Positions 34,010 through 45,625 of a stretch of 64,000 nt of DNA are shown here, piece by piece (position 1 is the stretch's first letter; the number at the start of each line of letters is the position of its first letter). The notes beneath the pieces are model-generated. The model saw nothing but the letters and a program-made list of their open reading frames with translations. It did not search any database and was not told the DNA's origin. A program made the position numbers and the translations under genes. The stretch lies in assembly GCA_015179025.1 (NCBI GenBank), contig WHUX01000157.1:62001-126000 (forward strand), read 5' to 3'. The DNA comes from Terfezia claveryi. Lineage: Eukaryota; Ascomycota; Pezizomycetes; Pezizales; Pezizaceae.

Positions 34010-37000
34010 GCACTTTCCGCTACTCCAGGATCTAGTACAGTTACTTGGTCTGTAACACCTTCAGTTTCGAGAGTTAGCATACTAGCTACTGATAGTAGTT
34101 GCTTGCTGTAAATCCTGAAGATATTTGTGATGCCAACCAATTAACTCACGATTAGGCATTTCCCACTCCCAATGAATATACTAGCCAGCACTACTATCAG
34201 TACTGCAGCAGATGACTAATAACTCTTCTGGGCTCTCTACTTCTCCACAGGTATGCATTTTTCTTTCAAAAGGGATACCTGCCTGTAGCGCTGCAAATTT
34301 GCTTTGCTGGATCCTGGGATGGCAGGGATCTGAATTTGGATAGCTAGGTTTTCAGAACATTAAATTCGAAGAACTTAATATTTTCACCTATCTTTTGGTA
34401 TTCTGTAGGCCTCCCCTTATAAGCTGTCACTAGATACATTTTGGTCTAAAGTACACTCTTGTGGCTTCCTTTTTAAATTTATTCTTATCAAATTATTTTT
34501 TTTGCAAGTTCAGGGAATAAGTCTGAGTTGAGGGTAATAGCTAGCCTGCACATTTAGCATGTATATTGATCTAGATATAACAATTGAATTATTGATTGGA
34601 TACTTATGAAATTTAAACTGTAGCACTTCCATAGGTATATGGACGGAAGTGGAGAAGTCTATGCAATACTTGGAAGCAGACCTCAAGAAGTATGGTGATA
34701 TTTTATTATTAAGTACAATTCATGTTCGTCTCAATGTTAGGCATGGTAATATTTTATTTATTGAGTACAGTTCATGTTCGTTAGCACTGATGTAATTTCA
34801 GCTTCCATGTACCACTACATTTTGCATTCCCGAGCAGGCCTCAGCCCTCTATGAATCGTGTGGCTTCATGGGCAGACCGGCCTATTCGCGAATGAGCTGG
34901 CCCATTTCACAATGCCTAATTTTTTGCAAGGTTAGTGCCTATAGTTTAAGGCATCCTAGCTTCAGCTTGTACCACTAAAGCTATTTTTAATATGAATACA
35001 TACAGGTACTTGATAAAAATCTCCTAGTACTCAAAGTTTTACCTGCTTACTATTAAGCCTACATGGGGGGTTAGGAAGAGGGGGTAGAGAGCATCTAGGA
35101 AGTCATATTGCTAGGAGAGGGTGATGATATTTGGTTGGTTTTTGGCAGGATATTAGGATGGCCATGTTGTAGAGCATAGTTGTTTCCATAGATGTAATTA
35201 AGGTGGAATGACCACTGAACACTATGCTTGACATGATACCATGGGATTCCAAAAACAGTTAGTATGTTTTAAGTGAGTGGAAATTCTATGGTGAGTGGAA
35301 ACCCTGTCGATCATGTTATAGTAGGCTAGGTGGGGGATATATTGAAAGTATAGTCTGCTTGGTTCAGGATGTGAAGTTGAGAGATCAGGAGGATAGGTGC
35401 TCGAGTGACTGGCTTTTCACTTTACTTGGGTGGATCCGTTTCCACAATACAGTCGACTGTCTTACTGCATGATGTGCGTAAGAATACTTTTGATATAAGT
35501 ATGCGGCCCACCTAATATTCGACTAGATACATGACGTGATCCCTCCCAGGCTCCACCTCGATACCCACATAGACTCAGAACCTACCTATTTGCCAACGAC
35601 CCCGAAATTTAGAAATTCACATATGCACTTTTGTAAGTATCCTTAATATCACACTCGATTGTTTTCTATTACTGTTCACATGTGACTTATGGAGTAGTCG
35701 GTATAAAATTAATTCATTATCTTGCTATGAAGTTGTTACCAAAATCTATGATGTATAGTACTACCCGAGGTTTCCCCCACATTAATTGGGAAATACAATA
35801 GTTAATCAGCACAAATACTTATAAGAGCGATAGCACTATAATTGGAGGAAAGCGAAGCACGCCCTGAAGTGTGACTGGAGCAAAATCGCGACCACAATGG
35901 AAGCAAGAATACGGTAGACCCTAAACAGTAGAGGCAGGAGTGTGTTCCCTACCGATAAGACCAGACACTCCCCTTGCACAAGTCAACCTATGCCATTCCG
36001 GCTCTCATTCTGCTTACTCGCATGTACTTCCCTTTCCATCACTTACTAGAAGCTACCCTATGTTAGTAGTAATACCTCGGGCGGGAGTACAAGTACGCAT
36101 GAAGAAGGGGATCACCACTAGAACTCGAATTGGCGGCACAGGCCAGAAACAGGTCTAGAAATTCGTGATGACTCTGAAAGAGGCAGTTGGGACTGTAAAT
36201 ATTACCCAAAGTGGGAATCTCCACTCTCTGCATCTGATTCTGTGGTCGGACACTTGTATAAATTCTTCTCTTGTCCTTGCTTTCCCCTATTCCTTCTCTT
36301 TTCTCTTCCCCGACGTCCTTTTTTATTTCATTTTTTTTTTTTTCAAATTCTCATTACTCCTATTCGGTCCCACTTCCCCCGACCTTCCTTTACACTCACT
36401 TTGACAACTAGCTTCATTCACTCATTCAACTTGTGCAATCTACACATTTATTTAACATGTCCTTCATTATCCTATTAATTCGCACCGTCACCATGATGGG
36501 AACCCTGTTTTACTGGGTCTTCATCATTAGGGCCAATTGCTAGCCTGCTTGGAGTGGCTATCGTGGTCAGCGCAGCTTAGTAGGTGGAGCCATGCAGAGG
36601 TAAGCACAATTTTCTTTGTCCACTGGGGCCCAAGATACTCACTCTGCCCTACATAGGTCCGATGGTATGGAGGGCATCGACCCATGTCCTGCTGTACAAA
36701 AAAAAAAAAACGTACCAGCCTCCGCAAGTATGGTTGTAGGTAAGCTCGTCGATATGCTTGTGCCTGGCCTGGTTGATGTAGGACTAATTAAACAAATTCC
36801 GAATAGGGTAATTTTCGAATCACACCATGAATTATCACTAGTGGTTATCCCTCTCATCACTCGACATTTAAATCCATACCATTCTTTCCTCACAGCGACT
36901 CCCAGCCTTCACCAGCTTCCTACACCTTTGGTCCCTACGTGCCCTGCTACACTAACTACCAACATGTCCTTAACGAATGTAACTCTGGTTCTAGGTGGAT

Positions 37001-38040
37001 AGAGGGCCCAGAATTTTGGTAAGTTGTGGAAACTCCAAACAGCTTGTATCTATCAGTAGGGTTGAGTCTGCGAGAGGGTCTGTGCAACTGATAAATTCGT
37101 TTTTCTAGGGCTCACTCTGGGGATAACAGCAAAGTTGTTGGCATAGTGTGTGGGTTTTGTGGGTTTATGTTCATCGTGGCCGTAGTGGCCATCAAATGGT
37201 TGAGACGATAGTCCTGCACCAGTAGGACTAACCTCCGTTGTCTCTTTGGGGGGAAACGCGAGAGGCTGGGCACCCTACGGCAGTTGGGGGGGAAGGGGTT
37301 AGAATGGCGGGTAGGGGGGGAGGGGCGATGGATCGGGAACCGAAACCGGCGGAAGAAAGATGAGGGCGGGGTTGGGGAGGGGAGGGGAGGAGAGGAGAGG
37401 GGAGGGGACGGGAGGGAAAAATTTCTCACCCCAAAATACTTTTACGCTAATGCATTACCTCGAGTTTTGCTAGGGGAGGGGACTATTGCAGGTGGATTTT
37501 GAGGGCAATCCAAGAGCTGCCACTCGCAAAGATGATGATGTCGGCAGAGGTGGTAACGGAGGCTCCAAAGCCCCTCACTCCTAAGCAGAAATTCGATCGC
37601 TGGTACGTTTCCCTCGAAGGTGCATCTTTATTATGTATGTACTTAAATAATTGGTCAAAAAGACATTGCCCCACCACACACTACAAATATACCCCACCAA
37701 AAACAGCTACCAGGACATCCATTCATGAAAAAGGTCAACGCAGGAACAGTAATAGACAACAAAAACCAGGTTTTAATCCTAGGCAATTAACGATGAATCT
37801 GACTGGGGTATTATGGGCAGAAAATTGGTTCAGAAAACGAAGATGCAGCTCATCAGAGACAAGAAGTATCGGAAGCAACAAAATAAAGTACCTGTGCATA
37901 CCGCAGCGCAAGACCTAGCATTATCAAAGTCGACTAGGATCCAAACAACCTGAGATCCTTCCCCCTGATTACTGGGGACATTAGGTATAGAGCCGAGTTC
38001 CGAGAGGTCAAAATACCAAGGTTTATTGGGCAGCGGAAAT
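34010..38040. other. Long stretch without a supported gene
   Basis: Only short or motif-free frames are present. One near 36616-37002 (128 codons) and one near 37499-37918 (139 codons) are open but unrecognisable. A minus-strand LINE 3' end lies at 36330-36385, and a purine tract of repeated GGGGAGGGG near 37370-37420 could form G-quadruplexes. Confidence 0.45.
36325..36385 (-). mobile_element. Very short LINE 3' end (third minus-strand type copy)
   Basis: Minus strand reads GTGGGACCGAATAGGAGTAA then an A-rich tail with interruptions. CTTCCCCGACGTCC before the T-run and CTTCCCCCGACCTTCC after it could be a decayed target duplication. Same 3' box as at 27.7, 44.3, 45.7 and 50.9 kb. Confidence 0.6.
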
Positions 38041-38251
38041 AGGATCAATCTTGGAGGAAGGCTGGAGGGTATGTTTCACCGATGGCACAGGAGGGCAGGG
38101 GATAGTGGCCAGTGCAGTACACAGCATCGACTGGAAGGGCAGCGTGGACGCCACCTACGGCAGTTTCCTGGGTAATTTGCGTAAAGATTATGAGCTGTCT
38201 AGTACGCGGGAGAATTGTGATGTCTAGGATGTGGGAAATCAAGGTCATGAT

Positions 38252-38358
38252 GTGGGGTGGGAAATGCCGGAAGAGGAAACAGAGGGTAAGGAAGGGGAAA
38301 TGTATATAATGAGAGGTGGTGGACAACCTCCGTAGAAAAGACACCCTACTCTTTGCTG
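38252..38358 (+). repeat. LTR-like direct repeat, left copy
   Basis: GTGGGGTGGGAAATGCCGGA, then GTATATAATGAG, GGTGGTGGACAACCTCCGTA and CTACTCTTTGCTG match the segment at 40648-40797, which carries an extra insert of about 25-30 bases. The GTATATAATG looks like an LTR TATA box. Full LTR borders could not be fixed because the copies have diverged. Confidence 0.65.
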
Positions 38359-38816
38359 AACGATCGTGCCCACAAACTGGCGGTACTAGAAAGAGTCGTT
38401 TCGTCAATGGTTCTCTCATACATGTATTCTTTTCGTCTCAGGACGTTTTGCTACACCTTTCTACAGTCCGTTGCATTCCATCGTTTCGTGAACCCTCTTC
38501 TCACATCCACTTTTTTTTATTTATCATAGTTACTTTGCTCTGTTGCTACTGTGCTTGCTATTCGTCGATGAAGCTGGCTGAAGAGTCTACTCGAGTGTGG
38601 AATAACTTTTACAAGACCCTTGCCTTGAGAGACAGACTTCTCGCTAGGTAGACGTCCTTCCTGGGTGGTGCAAGAAGAAGCTATTCTGGTTCTGGAGGAC
38701 TCCGCGGATCTCCGGTCATCGTGGACAGAACGAGACATTTGGGCTGACTTACATCGGTTGGCTGGAGTAGTATCTGAGAGGAACTGGTCCTTGCAGTCAG
38801 AAAAGAGAAGATCCTG

Positions 38817-40340
38817 GTGCCGTCACGTATAATAAAAAAGAAACCAAAAATGTCTGTCATTGGAGGAGATATCCACCCATTCGAGGGACCTAACGATGGG
38901 AAAGAGAACGATGTGGAATTTTTGGCAGAATGCCACGACGGAAAAGAAGCTCCGTCGGCCAAGACAATGTTGAGATTGTTCAGACGATTCTTGAAAGGTG
39001 ATGCCTATGAATTCCAATGTTCTCTGGAGGAAGACGTATAGTCAGATTGGGATAGATTGAAGGCTGCATTCATGGGTAAGTTTGCTGTTAGCAAGTCCCT
39101 GTCAACGGCTCAACGGATGAACGTTGAGAATCAGTAGATGTCATTGAAACAGGGCTCGAAGCATATCTCGGAGTATATCAGAGAAGCTCAAAATCTGTCG
39201 TTGAAGGTTCCTAAGGAGCTAGATGAATTGCTGGCTATGGCATTCATTAGGGGGATGTCTAGTCAAGGAAAGAAAGAGCGGGTGTCATTTGCAGTCTTGG
39301 GAATCTCTGAGTCGTGTAGAGGGATAAAGTTTGCAAGAGTGATAGAGCTGGTCAAGTCAGCGTACATCAACAATCGATACTGGAGAAGTCAAGTATAACA
39401 GTGGTGACAGCGGCAGCAGCCTCCACAGGCAAGATGGATGAGGTAATTAAGCTATTGAAGAGTCTGCAGGTCAACGTTTCTTGGGGGGAGGCCAGGAAAT
39501 ACTCTGCAATATGGTACAGGTCAGGTATTTGAAAGTCAAGTGATAGTATCGTTTGGGTCAAATGTGAAACAACGACCAGTCAATCCAAATATCACATGCT
39601 ATAACTGCGGAGCTAGAGGGCACTACTCTATATCTTGTACAAATCCATCATTATCTTCTGGGGAACAGAGGGCGATACGAGAACAAGTAACAGCTCAAAC
39701 TGCAAATTACAGAGCTTGGATTGTGGCTGCATCTGCACTGCCCTTGGTGCTAGAGCTGCTGGTGGCAGCAGTAGGGGAGAAAAGAATGAGACCGATGAAC
39801 GAAGGTGGATAGGAAGAAACAGCGAAGCTCGATAGACAATTCAATGAACAGCTCGACGAACAGCCAAATAAACAGCTCGACGAACAACTCAATGAACAGC
39901 AGCTCCACGAACAGCTCGATAAACAGCTCGATAGACAGCTCAATAAACAGCTCGACGGACCGCAATTGCTTGAATGATCTAATATGAGAAACAATACAGA
40001 CCCTATACAACTTGGTGGTTCAAAGCTTCCAGTAGATGACGTGAGGAAGGTGGACGTACTGGAGAAGAGGAAAGCAGGGAATGTCCCTATTGTTCGAGTG
40101 GATTTGATATTGGCACAATTATTTGATGATGGTACAAAACTGCGAAAACAATTGGCACTGTTACTAAGATCTTCTATTCTTGATGCTTGGAAGAAGAAGG
40201 CTATGGCAGTGAGACCTTTGAAGGCACAAGTTGCACCTGTTGTGGCTACTTACACTTCTCCGTTGGTTGATAGGGAATTGATAATCAATCTTATTGGTCC
40301 GAAGGTGGGAAAGAGGAGAAAATGGAATCAAGATGGGTGA
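38817..40340 (+). pseudogene. Gag of a Ty3/Gypsy-type element, with stops
   Basis: Starting near MSVIGGDIHPFEGPNDGKEN (ATG 38850), the plus strand gives a capsid-like region (LRLFRRFLKGDAYEFQ, SDWDRLKAAFMGKFAVSKSL, GSKHISEYIREAQNLSLKVP, FIRGMSSQGKKERV). A stop at 39040 replaces the codon before SDWDRLK (CAG to TAG would do it) and another lies at 39136. A zinc knuckle ITCYNCGARGHYSISC (CX2CX4HX4C) is near 39590-39640. Then comes a Gln/Asn/Asp-rich repeat (39835-39970) and a basic tail to 40340. Protease, reverse transcriptase and integrase are absent between the LTR-like repeats, so the element is gag-only. A polypurine tract (GAAGGGGGGGGGG near 40470) precedes the right repeat. Confidence 0.75.
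39835..39970 (+). repeat. Imperfect 15-base tandem repeat coding Gln-rich peptide
   Basis: The unit AACAGCTCGACGAAC recurs with small changes, giving NEQLDEQ, NKQLDEQ, DKQLDRQ and similar. It lies in the gag frame after the zinc knuckle. Confidence 0.75.
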
Positions 40341-40484
40341 GGCCATTCAAAGTGTTACGATTCAGTGAGTCTGATAATGCGTGGGTTCGGGTGATTCATG
40401 ACACAGTAAACGTTGATATCGGGGATGAGAGCAGGAGACACTTCATTGGGCGCAGGCGGTGTCTCGCTTGAAGGGGGGGGGGAT

Positions 40485-40980
40485 GGGTGTTGCTCAAGGA
40501 GGGGATATTTATGCACGATCGTTTAGCTTTATTTGGTTTTGTGAACGTTCCGCTTATGCTTGTGGTATTGTTGGAGCCGGAGTTGGAGGTCTGGCTTGTT
40601 TGTCTTTCTCCGCACGGGATGTGCGACTTGAGAGTGGGGAATGGTCTGTGGGGTGGGAAATGCCGGAAGAGGAAACAGAGGCTAAGGAAGGGGAAATGTA
40701 TATAATGAGTAGTCTCGATCAGACCTCGTAGAGGATAATGAGAGGTGGTGGACAACCTCCGTAGAAAAGACATCCTACTCTTTGCTGTGCACACAATGGA
40801 TTGTCTTCTCACTGGGATATCTAGTGGCTGGCACGAGACTACTAGTGGTTGGCACGAGACTACTAGTGGTTTGTATATACATAAATCCATACGTACGCCA
40901 TTTTGTCTATCTTATGCCATAGTGACATCAGCGAGTCCTCATCGCTCACATACTTTTATCTCATCATCGCCCATATGCTT
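40485..40980 (+). repeat. LTR-like direct repeat, right copy and flank
   Basis: Begins after the polypurine tract with TGGGTGTTGCTCAAGG; the part 40648-40797 matches 38252-38358. Near 40818-40872 there is a short tandem repeat of CTAGTGGTTGGCACGAGACTA, about 2.5 copies. Confidence 0.55.
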
Positions 40981-41034
40981 GTTGACCTTTAGCAATAAAT
41001 CCCTTAAGTTGTTGGAAGAGTATTTTATTCTTAC

Positions 41035-41280
41035 AATATGGCCACAGGTGGCGGACGGCGAGCTCCAAGCTATGTACCGGTACCTAGTTCTCAACACGGA
41101 CATTTCGGACATGATCACAATCCTGTCCGATTCCGAGGCTGCAGTCCAAACAGTGAAAGTCTTGCGGGGCAAACGGGTGCAAGCGAGGTCTTGCAGTGGA
41201 TACATGCACTGTATCCTCGTAATCGTCATCACTGTCAAGTGGATTTGGAGGTGGACGAAAAACTCCCTTAGAACGTGCCC
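41035..41280 (+). pseudogene. LINE RNase H domain, interrupted by another LINE
   Basis: The plus strand encodes VADGELQAMYRYLVLNTDIS then ITILSDSEAAVQTVKVL, the E...L and SDS.AA catalytic blocks of the RNase H domain found at the end of ORF2 in Tad1-type fungal LINEs. The frame degrades afterwards. It is cut at 41281 by the element 41296-44365; sequence after 44380 may be the continuation. Confidence 0.6.
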
Positions 41281-41375
41281 GAGTCGATGGACCGCCCACG
41301 AGGACGAGCGCTTGGTCGGATCTCAACAACCAGAGCACCTACAGAGAAGAGGATAGCACTACGAGATAGCCCTCG

Positions 41376-42026
41376 TTGTCTATATCAAGAATATCTACAC
41401 AGACCTCGGGGGAACTACTATCGCGACCCTTTCCCCCTCTTCTGAAGCTTTTCGTCTCTTCCTCGCTCTTCTTCTCACCGAAATCTCCCCCTCACGGGCA
41501 TTGGTCCACGATTCCGCGAGAGCACCCACACCAACACAGCCGGCCAATACGGCCAAAGATAACTCCCACACCTGGGTCTCACCCAATCAGAGTCTCACAC
41601 ACAACATCGCTCTCTATCCACGCTACCAAACTGCCTCAGAGAAAGAGGAAAGACAACCCAGGCAAGCTCGACAAGCGTAACCCGCCACTGAAAACCCGAC
41701 TGCCAGTCACCGGACACCCAACCACAGCCACCACCAAAGGATCACACCAGTCACCGTCTTCTCTCCAAGCAGCCTCCCAAGTCCACCCAGACCGTGCGGC
41801 ACAGATAATGAAAGCCACCGTGGCTGACTGCGGTGATTGTGAAAGTGATATCGAGTCAGAGCACAACGAGTCTAATTCCGATGAGGACTCAAAGGTCGAC
41901 GAGCCTACAATACCTATGAAGAGGTCATTGATTCGGGGAATTATTGCTGATTACAAGAAGTTGGAAGGTGAGTATCAGGAGTGGGCGGTGCGATCCTTCT
42001 TAGGAAGCTGCCCCCCCGGTGGCTAG
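41376..42026 (+). CDS. N-terminal open frame of the non-autonomous LINE
   Basis: 216 codons open from ATG at 41376. The first half is Ser/Pro/Thr-rich; the middle is basic (KLPQRKRKDNPGKLDKRN); the end is acidic (ESDIESEHNESNSDEDSKVD) followed by KKLEGEYQEWAVRSF. No domain that I recognise. The basic and acidic patches fit an RNA-binding ORF1 N-terminus, but it could also be untranslated. Confidence 0.4.
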   Translation: MSISRISTQTSGELLSRPFPPLLKLFVSSSLFFSPKSPPHGHWSTIPREHPHQHSRPIRPKITPTPGSHPIRVSHTTSLSIHATKLPQRKRKDNPGKLDKRNPPLKTRLPVTGHPTTATTKGSHQSPSSLQAASQVHPDRAAQIMKATVADCGDCESDIESEHNESNSDEDSKVDEPTIPMKRSLIRGIIADYKKLEGEYQEWAVRSFLGSCPPGG

Positions 42027-43332
42027 CCGGCTGCGGAGTAATTCGTATGCCGGAAGAGAGGAGTAAAGGCCACCGGAGATACTCCTGATAACTAACCGAC
42101 AGCCTACCTACCAGCTACGCCCTGGCCCACTTGGAGCCCCGAAAAGCTCGAAAACCAACGCTGAGGTCGGAGTGGGAGGGGCGGACAACAACTCGGAAAC
42201 TGACATTTCGGTTCTCGGGGGTCCGCCCCAACAAAGTCATGAACCAACTTCCGAGGCGGGAATGGGAGGGAACACTCCAAGTCGTGCAAGTGCTAGGTAG
42301 GCTGACAGGTCACCTCTCGGGCATATATTCGACATATGCTTTGGTTAGTAAGGTGTGGACGGGTGTTGCCTGCCGACGCATCCAAAACGTCTCACAGGTT
42401 TCATCGGGTCACCTTGCGAGACCCTGAGGGCCATGGGTGTCACAGAGATACAGCTTCACAAAGAGTTCGGGTCTGAAACACCATTCTCCATTGTGACAAT
42501 CTCCCGACATACCTTGGTAGCCGGAAAGGAGACTAAAAACTCCCGAGCGGCAGTCACCATCTCGTAGGGGGTTGGTGGGCTCGACAGGACGGTTCTAAAG
42601 CCGGGGTCGGTCCCAGCGAGCCTCATGCTCCATCCTTCGGTGATCAGCCACTCGTGTGAACTCAATATCTAGGTAGTCTTAACTGTTAAGCTCCCCTTCG
42701 AGTCCTGGTGAGGGCCTCGGGAACTCGTCGCAGCGTGCTCACCTCCCTGCAGTGGTGAGAGCAGAAGGTCGCCGTTCCCTATGCAACTCAGGTATGTGCC
42801 ACTCGACTGATAGTCTTAACTGCTACACCCGTCCTTCGAGTCCTGGTGGGGGCCCCTGACAGTCGAAGGCTGTAGAGGGTCGAAATGCACCTGGGGTCGG
42901 GTTAGGGCAGAGACAGCAACTCGTCATAGAGGAAGCACCCCCAGTCGTATATAATAGACCAGCACTCATCGTGGGACTGAGCTAAGGCGATGACTCCCGG
43001 AAGTCGAAATACACCTGGGGGGAGTTAGGGCAGAGAAAGCAACTCACCGATGATGGAGGGGTAGCATAGTCTGCACTGAAGTGAGCGAAGCTTTAGCGAA
43101 GGGGCTTAAGGTGCAAAGGGCGCATTTAATTCTCATCAGGTACGAAAGTATCATTCCTAATATACTGGGTTAACGCTCCAGACAACTATGTGCAAGTGCT
43201 ATTTAGGATGACAGGTCACTCAAAACCTATTTATGATCAAAAGATGAGTCCGAGCATACCTATCCAGGAGGGTAGGGAGATCATGATGAGATTAATACCA
43301 GGGGGGGGAGGGCCCTCCCTGGGAGCTGAATT

Positions 43333-43981
43333 TTGGCTGAGAAGGATTGGTGGAGCAAAGAGAATAGCGATTTGAGGGAGGAGGTGGAGAAGCTTCGGCA
43401 ACAACTCACCGAATCCCCATCACCACCACCAGTATCCAATGCCGCCACTCAGACCACGACCACCAAAAGGAACAGCGTCTCTACCAACACTGATCCTCCA
43501 ACCGACACTCCCCCAGTACGCACATATGCGGAGGCAGCGACCTCAACCACATCAACCACATCAATACGGTCACCACGACCACATGACCCCCCGCCACAAA
43601 AGGACAGGCAAAGGCAGGGCGGACAAAGCACCAACCCCACCACCGAAGCAAAAACCCCGACAAACGGGTAAGGGCAAAGGCAAGGCGGATGTGACACCTC
43701 CCCGTTCCACATCGTCGAACGATCCACCAATGAGAACAGGAGCTGTTGTTTTCCACGCGGCCCCATCCAAGTACAAACCCGGTCTTATGCGCCGCTGGAT
43801 CGAAGAGGATAACAAGGGAGTTCGAACTGTAGGCATCCGCTGGTTGTTGCAAGAGGAAAGAAGGGTCGGCAAACTGGCATCGTTTCTGGTCATCTACTTG
43901 GCAAACTCCATTGACTCCACACGCGGGCTCCGCATGGGCAAGCGAATCTTCCGCACCACGGAATACAACTGGAATATATGA
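43333..43981 (+). CDS. LINE ORF1 protein, C-terminal part (gag-like)
   Basis: Two overlapping frames make up this block. The first (from 43333) encodes a short coiled coil (SDLREEVEKLRQQLTESPSP) and a Ser/Thr/Pro linker with TYAEAATS. The second (ending 43981) gives AVVFHAAPSKYKPGLMRRWI, then RTVGIRWLLQEERRVGKLAS and LRMGKRIFRTTEYNW, typical of the RNA-binding C-terminal domain of ORF1 in Tad1-like fungal LINEs. The two must be joined by a shift of one base near 43620-43680. The stop is followed at once by the element's 3' untranslated region. Confidence 0.65.
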
Positions 43982-44519
43982 GGAGTCTGGGTTTGTTTTC
44001 GGCAGTTTTGATTCCCACCCACGAGAACGCTTCATTCAGAGGCCGTAAGGCATTTTCTAGTCGGCTGTTGAGGATAGGATTTGTTATTTCTACTCGCGCG
44101 TACGTCTGGGGTTTCCGATTTTGTTTTTTCCACCTGCGAGAGGGGTTTTTTCTTCTGGGACTCCAGTTAGGGCTCATCCGGCACTGCTGGTTAATGACAG
44201 CATGGGAGTATCCCATTCATGAGTTGTATTTAGTTTTGCGTGGTTCTGGCAGATTAACTTGCCCTAACCTTGAAACCACCCAGGCTTCTGGGTGGGTCCT
44301 CATGGCCCCCCGATGGGGCCGCATAGGAGTAACAAGTATTTATAAAAAAAAATATAAAAAAAAAAGAGTCGATGGACCGCTTCGGCAGACATTTTAATTC
44401 CTGTGTGGCTCTGAGCGTTTGACCGGTCTCACACCCCTATACATAAGAATAGGTGAGCGGGGAGTCGTAAGTCCAGTGAAGGGATGAAATCTCCCATAAC
44501 GTAGGAAATATATATAATA

Positions 44520-45379
44520 GGGGTATTCAAAGTTTTTTTTTTAGCTGAAAACCTTGTACGTTTTTTACGCCCGAATAAACGGCCAAGCTTTGAATACCCT
44601 ATCAAAAAACCCGAATAAATTGGTAGCACAAATGGGTAATTGAAATCGTTTTCGTCACGTAACCGGTGGTGGCTTTATGCGACCAGGGTCCCAAGACGCT
44701 ATACCACGTTCGGCTAAAGTAAGTGCTATGTAGCGGGGTTTTGGCGAAATCTTGGCACTGCCGTCATGAAGGTGATCAGCGCCAAAGCCCATTCAACAGT
44801 GCAACCCCTTCAGTAGTATCTGGGGAGGGGCTAGTGCAAGCCAGACTACAGAGTATACCATCCAACTTGAATCAAAAAGTGAGTTAAGCCTCCAGAAGGT
44901 CGGCATCACCACCCCCGATCTCCTCTATTAGCCCCTCAAATGCTTCATCTAGGGCCTTAACCATCTCTTCCTGGCCTGCATCGTCAGCTGCTGCCTTTAA
45001 CCCTTCTCGGTACCATGTCACCAACTTCCGTTTGTTACTGACACGAGGCATGAGTCTTTGGCTATAGCTATCAAGGTCGTGTTGACAGGGTTGTGACAAG
45101 AGATCCGTCTTAGTAAATTCATAAGTTCTCATGGGGACCTCTTAGCGTATTCCAAAGTCACGAGACCCTCAGGGATTTTGTGGGCCTTGGCGTGGAGTGA
45201 ATAAATTTCCCAAAGTTTTCCGTTTATTCGGGGTTATTCGGTCGTATATACGGTTTTTCCATGGTCAAACCATGGATAAATGGTTGTGTGGCGATTTTCG
45301 TAAAAACGAAAATCGAGTGTTTTTTCGGTTGCCAAGATATTCGAAATATACGGCGTATAAATTTAACTTTGAATACCCC
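44520..45379. mobile_element. 860-base TA-flanked inverted-repeat element
   Basis: The left end GGGGTATTCAAAGTT (44520-44534) is the exact reverse complement of the right end (45365-45379), and TA dinucleotides flank both (44518-44519 and 45380-45381). A further inverted copy of the end (CTTTGAATACCC) lies inside at about 44594, so the left end can fold back on itself. It contains a minus-strand frame of 82 codons (44884-45132; acidic, with RVSNKRKLVTWYREGLKAA) that I do not recognise, and a diverged mini-insertion at 44820. Probably a non-autonomous mariner-like element. Confidence 0.85.
44820..44848 (+). repeat. Mini-insertion, about 29 bases, diverged
   Basis: Ends GTGCAAGCCAGACTA and has GGGGAGGGG upstream, as longer copies do. 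CAGTAGTAT before and CAGAGTATA after match if one base is skipped. Confidence 0.4.
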
Positions 45380-45524
45380 TAATGTAAGGACGAACATCTG
45401 AAAGGCTCACTCACATGTAAATTGTTAAGTTCATATGTGCGGAATAGCTAGGTGTGGGCTGAAATGACATGCACGACAATTTAACACCTCTCCTCAACAC
45501 GGACATGCTAGACCGAGACCCATA

Positions 45525-45625
45525 ATATGACACTTTGTTTGTTACTTATTACTTTGCGGTATATTGGCGAGGGATGAGGGATGACACTCTGTTTGTTATT
45601 TGTTACTGCGGTATATAGGCGCCAG
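45525..45625. repeat. Tandem duplication of about 50 bases
   Basis: GACACTTTGTTTGTTACTTA with TTTGCGGTATATTGGCG is followed by GACACTCTGTTTGTTATTTG with TTACTGCGGTATATAGGCG. Confidence 0.7.

Larger units (their letters stand above)
41296..44365 (+). mobile_element. Non-autonomous LINE (ORF1 only), 3.07 kb, 15-base target duplication
   Basis: GAGTCGATGGACCGC is present at 41281-41295 and again at 44366-44380, bounding the element exactly. The right end is an A-rich tail (44340-44365), preceded by a 3' box (GGCAGATTAACTTGCCC, GGGTGGGTCCTCATGG, CATAGGAGTAA) shared with the short tails elsewhere. Inside are two coding blocks (41376-42026 and 43333-43981) separated by a long leader-like region with internally repeated strings such as TAGTCTTAACTG and AGGGCAGAGA. 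No endonuclease, reverse transcriptase or RNase H is present; the 3' untranslated region starts right after ORF1. Confidence 0.85.

Noticed and set aside
37499..37918. A frame starting near PKQKFDRWYV that recalls the N-terminus of fungal NADPH oxidases
   Set aside because: Only a handful of residues fit; the following sequence has no membrane segments or haem-ligand histidines.
43449..44216. Long minus-strand frames of 105-184 codons over the LINE ORF1
   Set aside because: They mirror the Ser/Thr/Pro linker of ORF1 on the plus strand.
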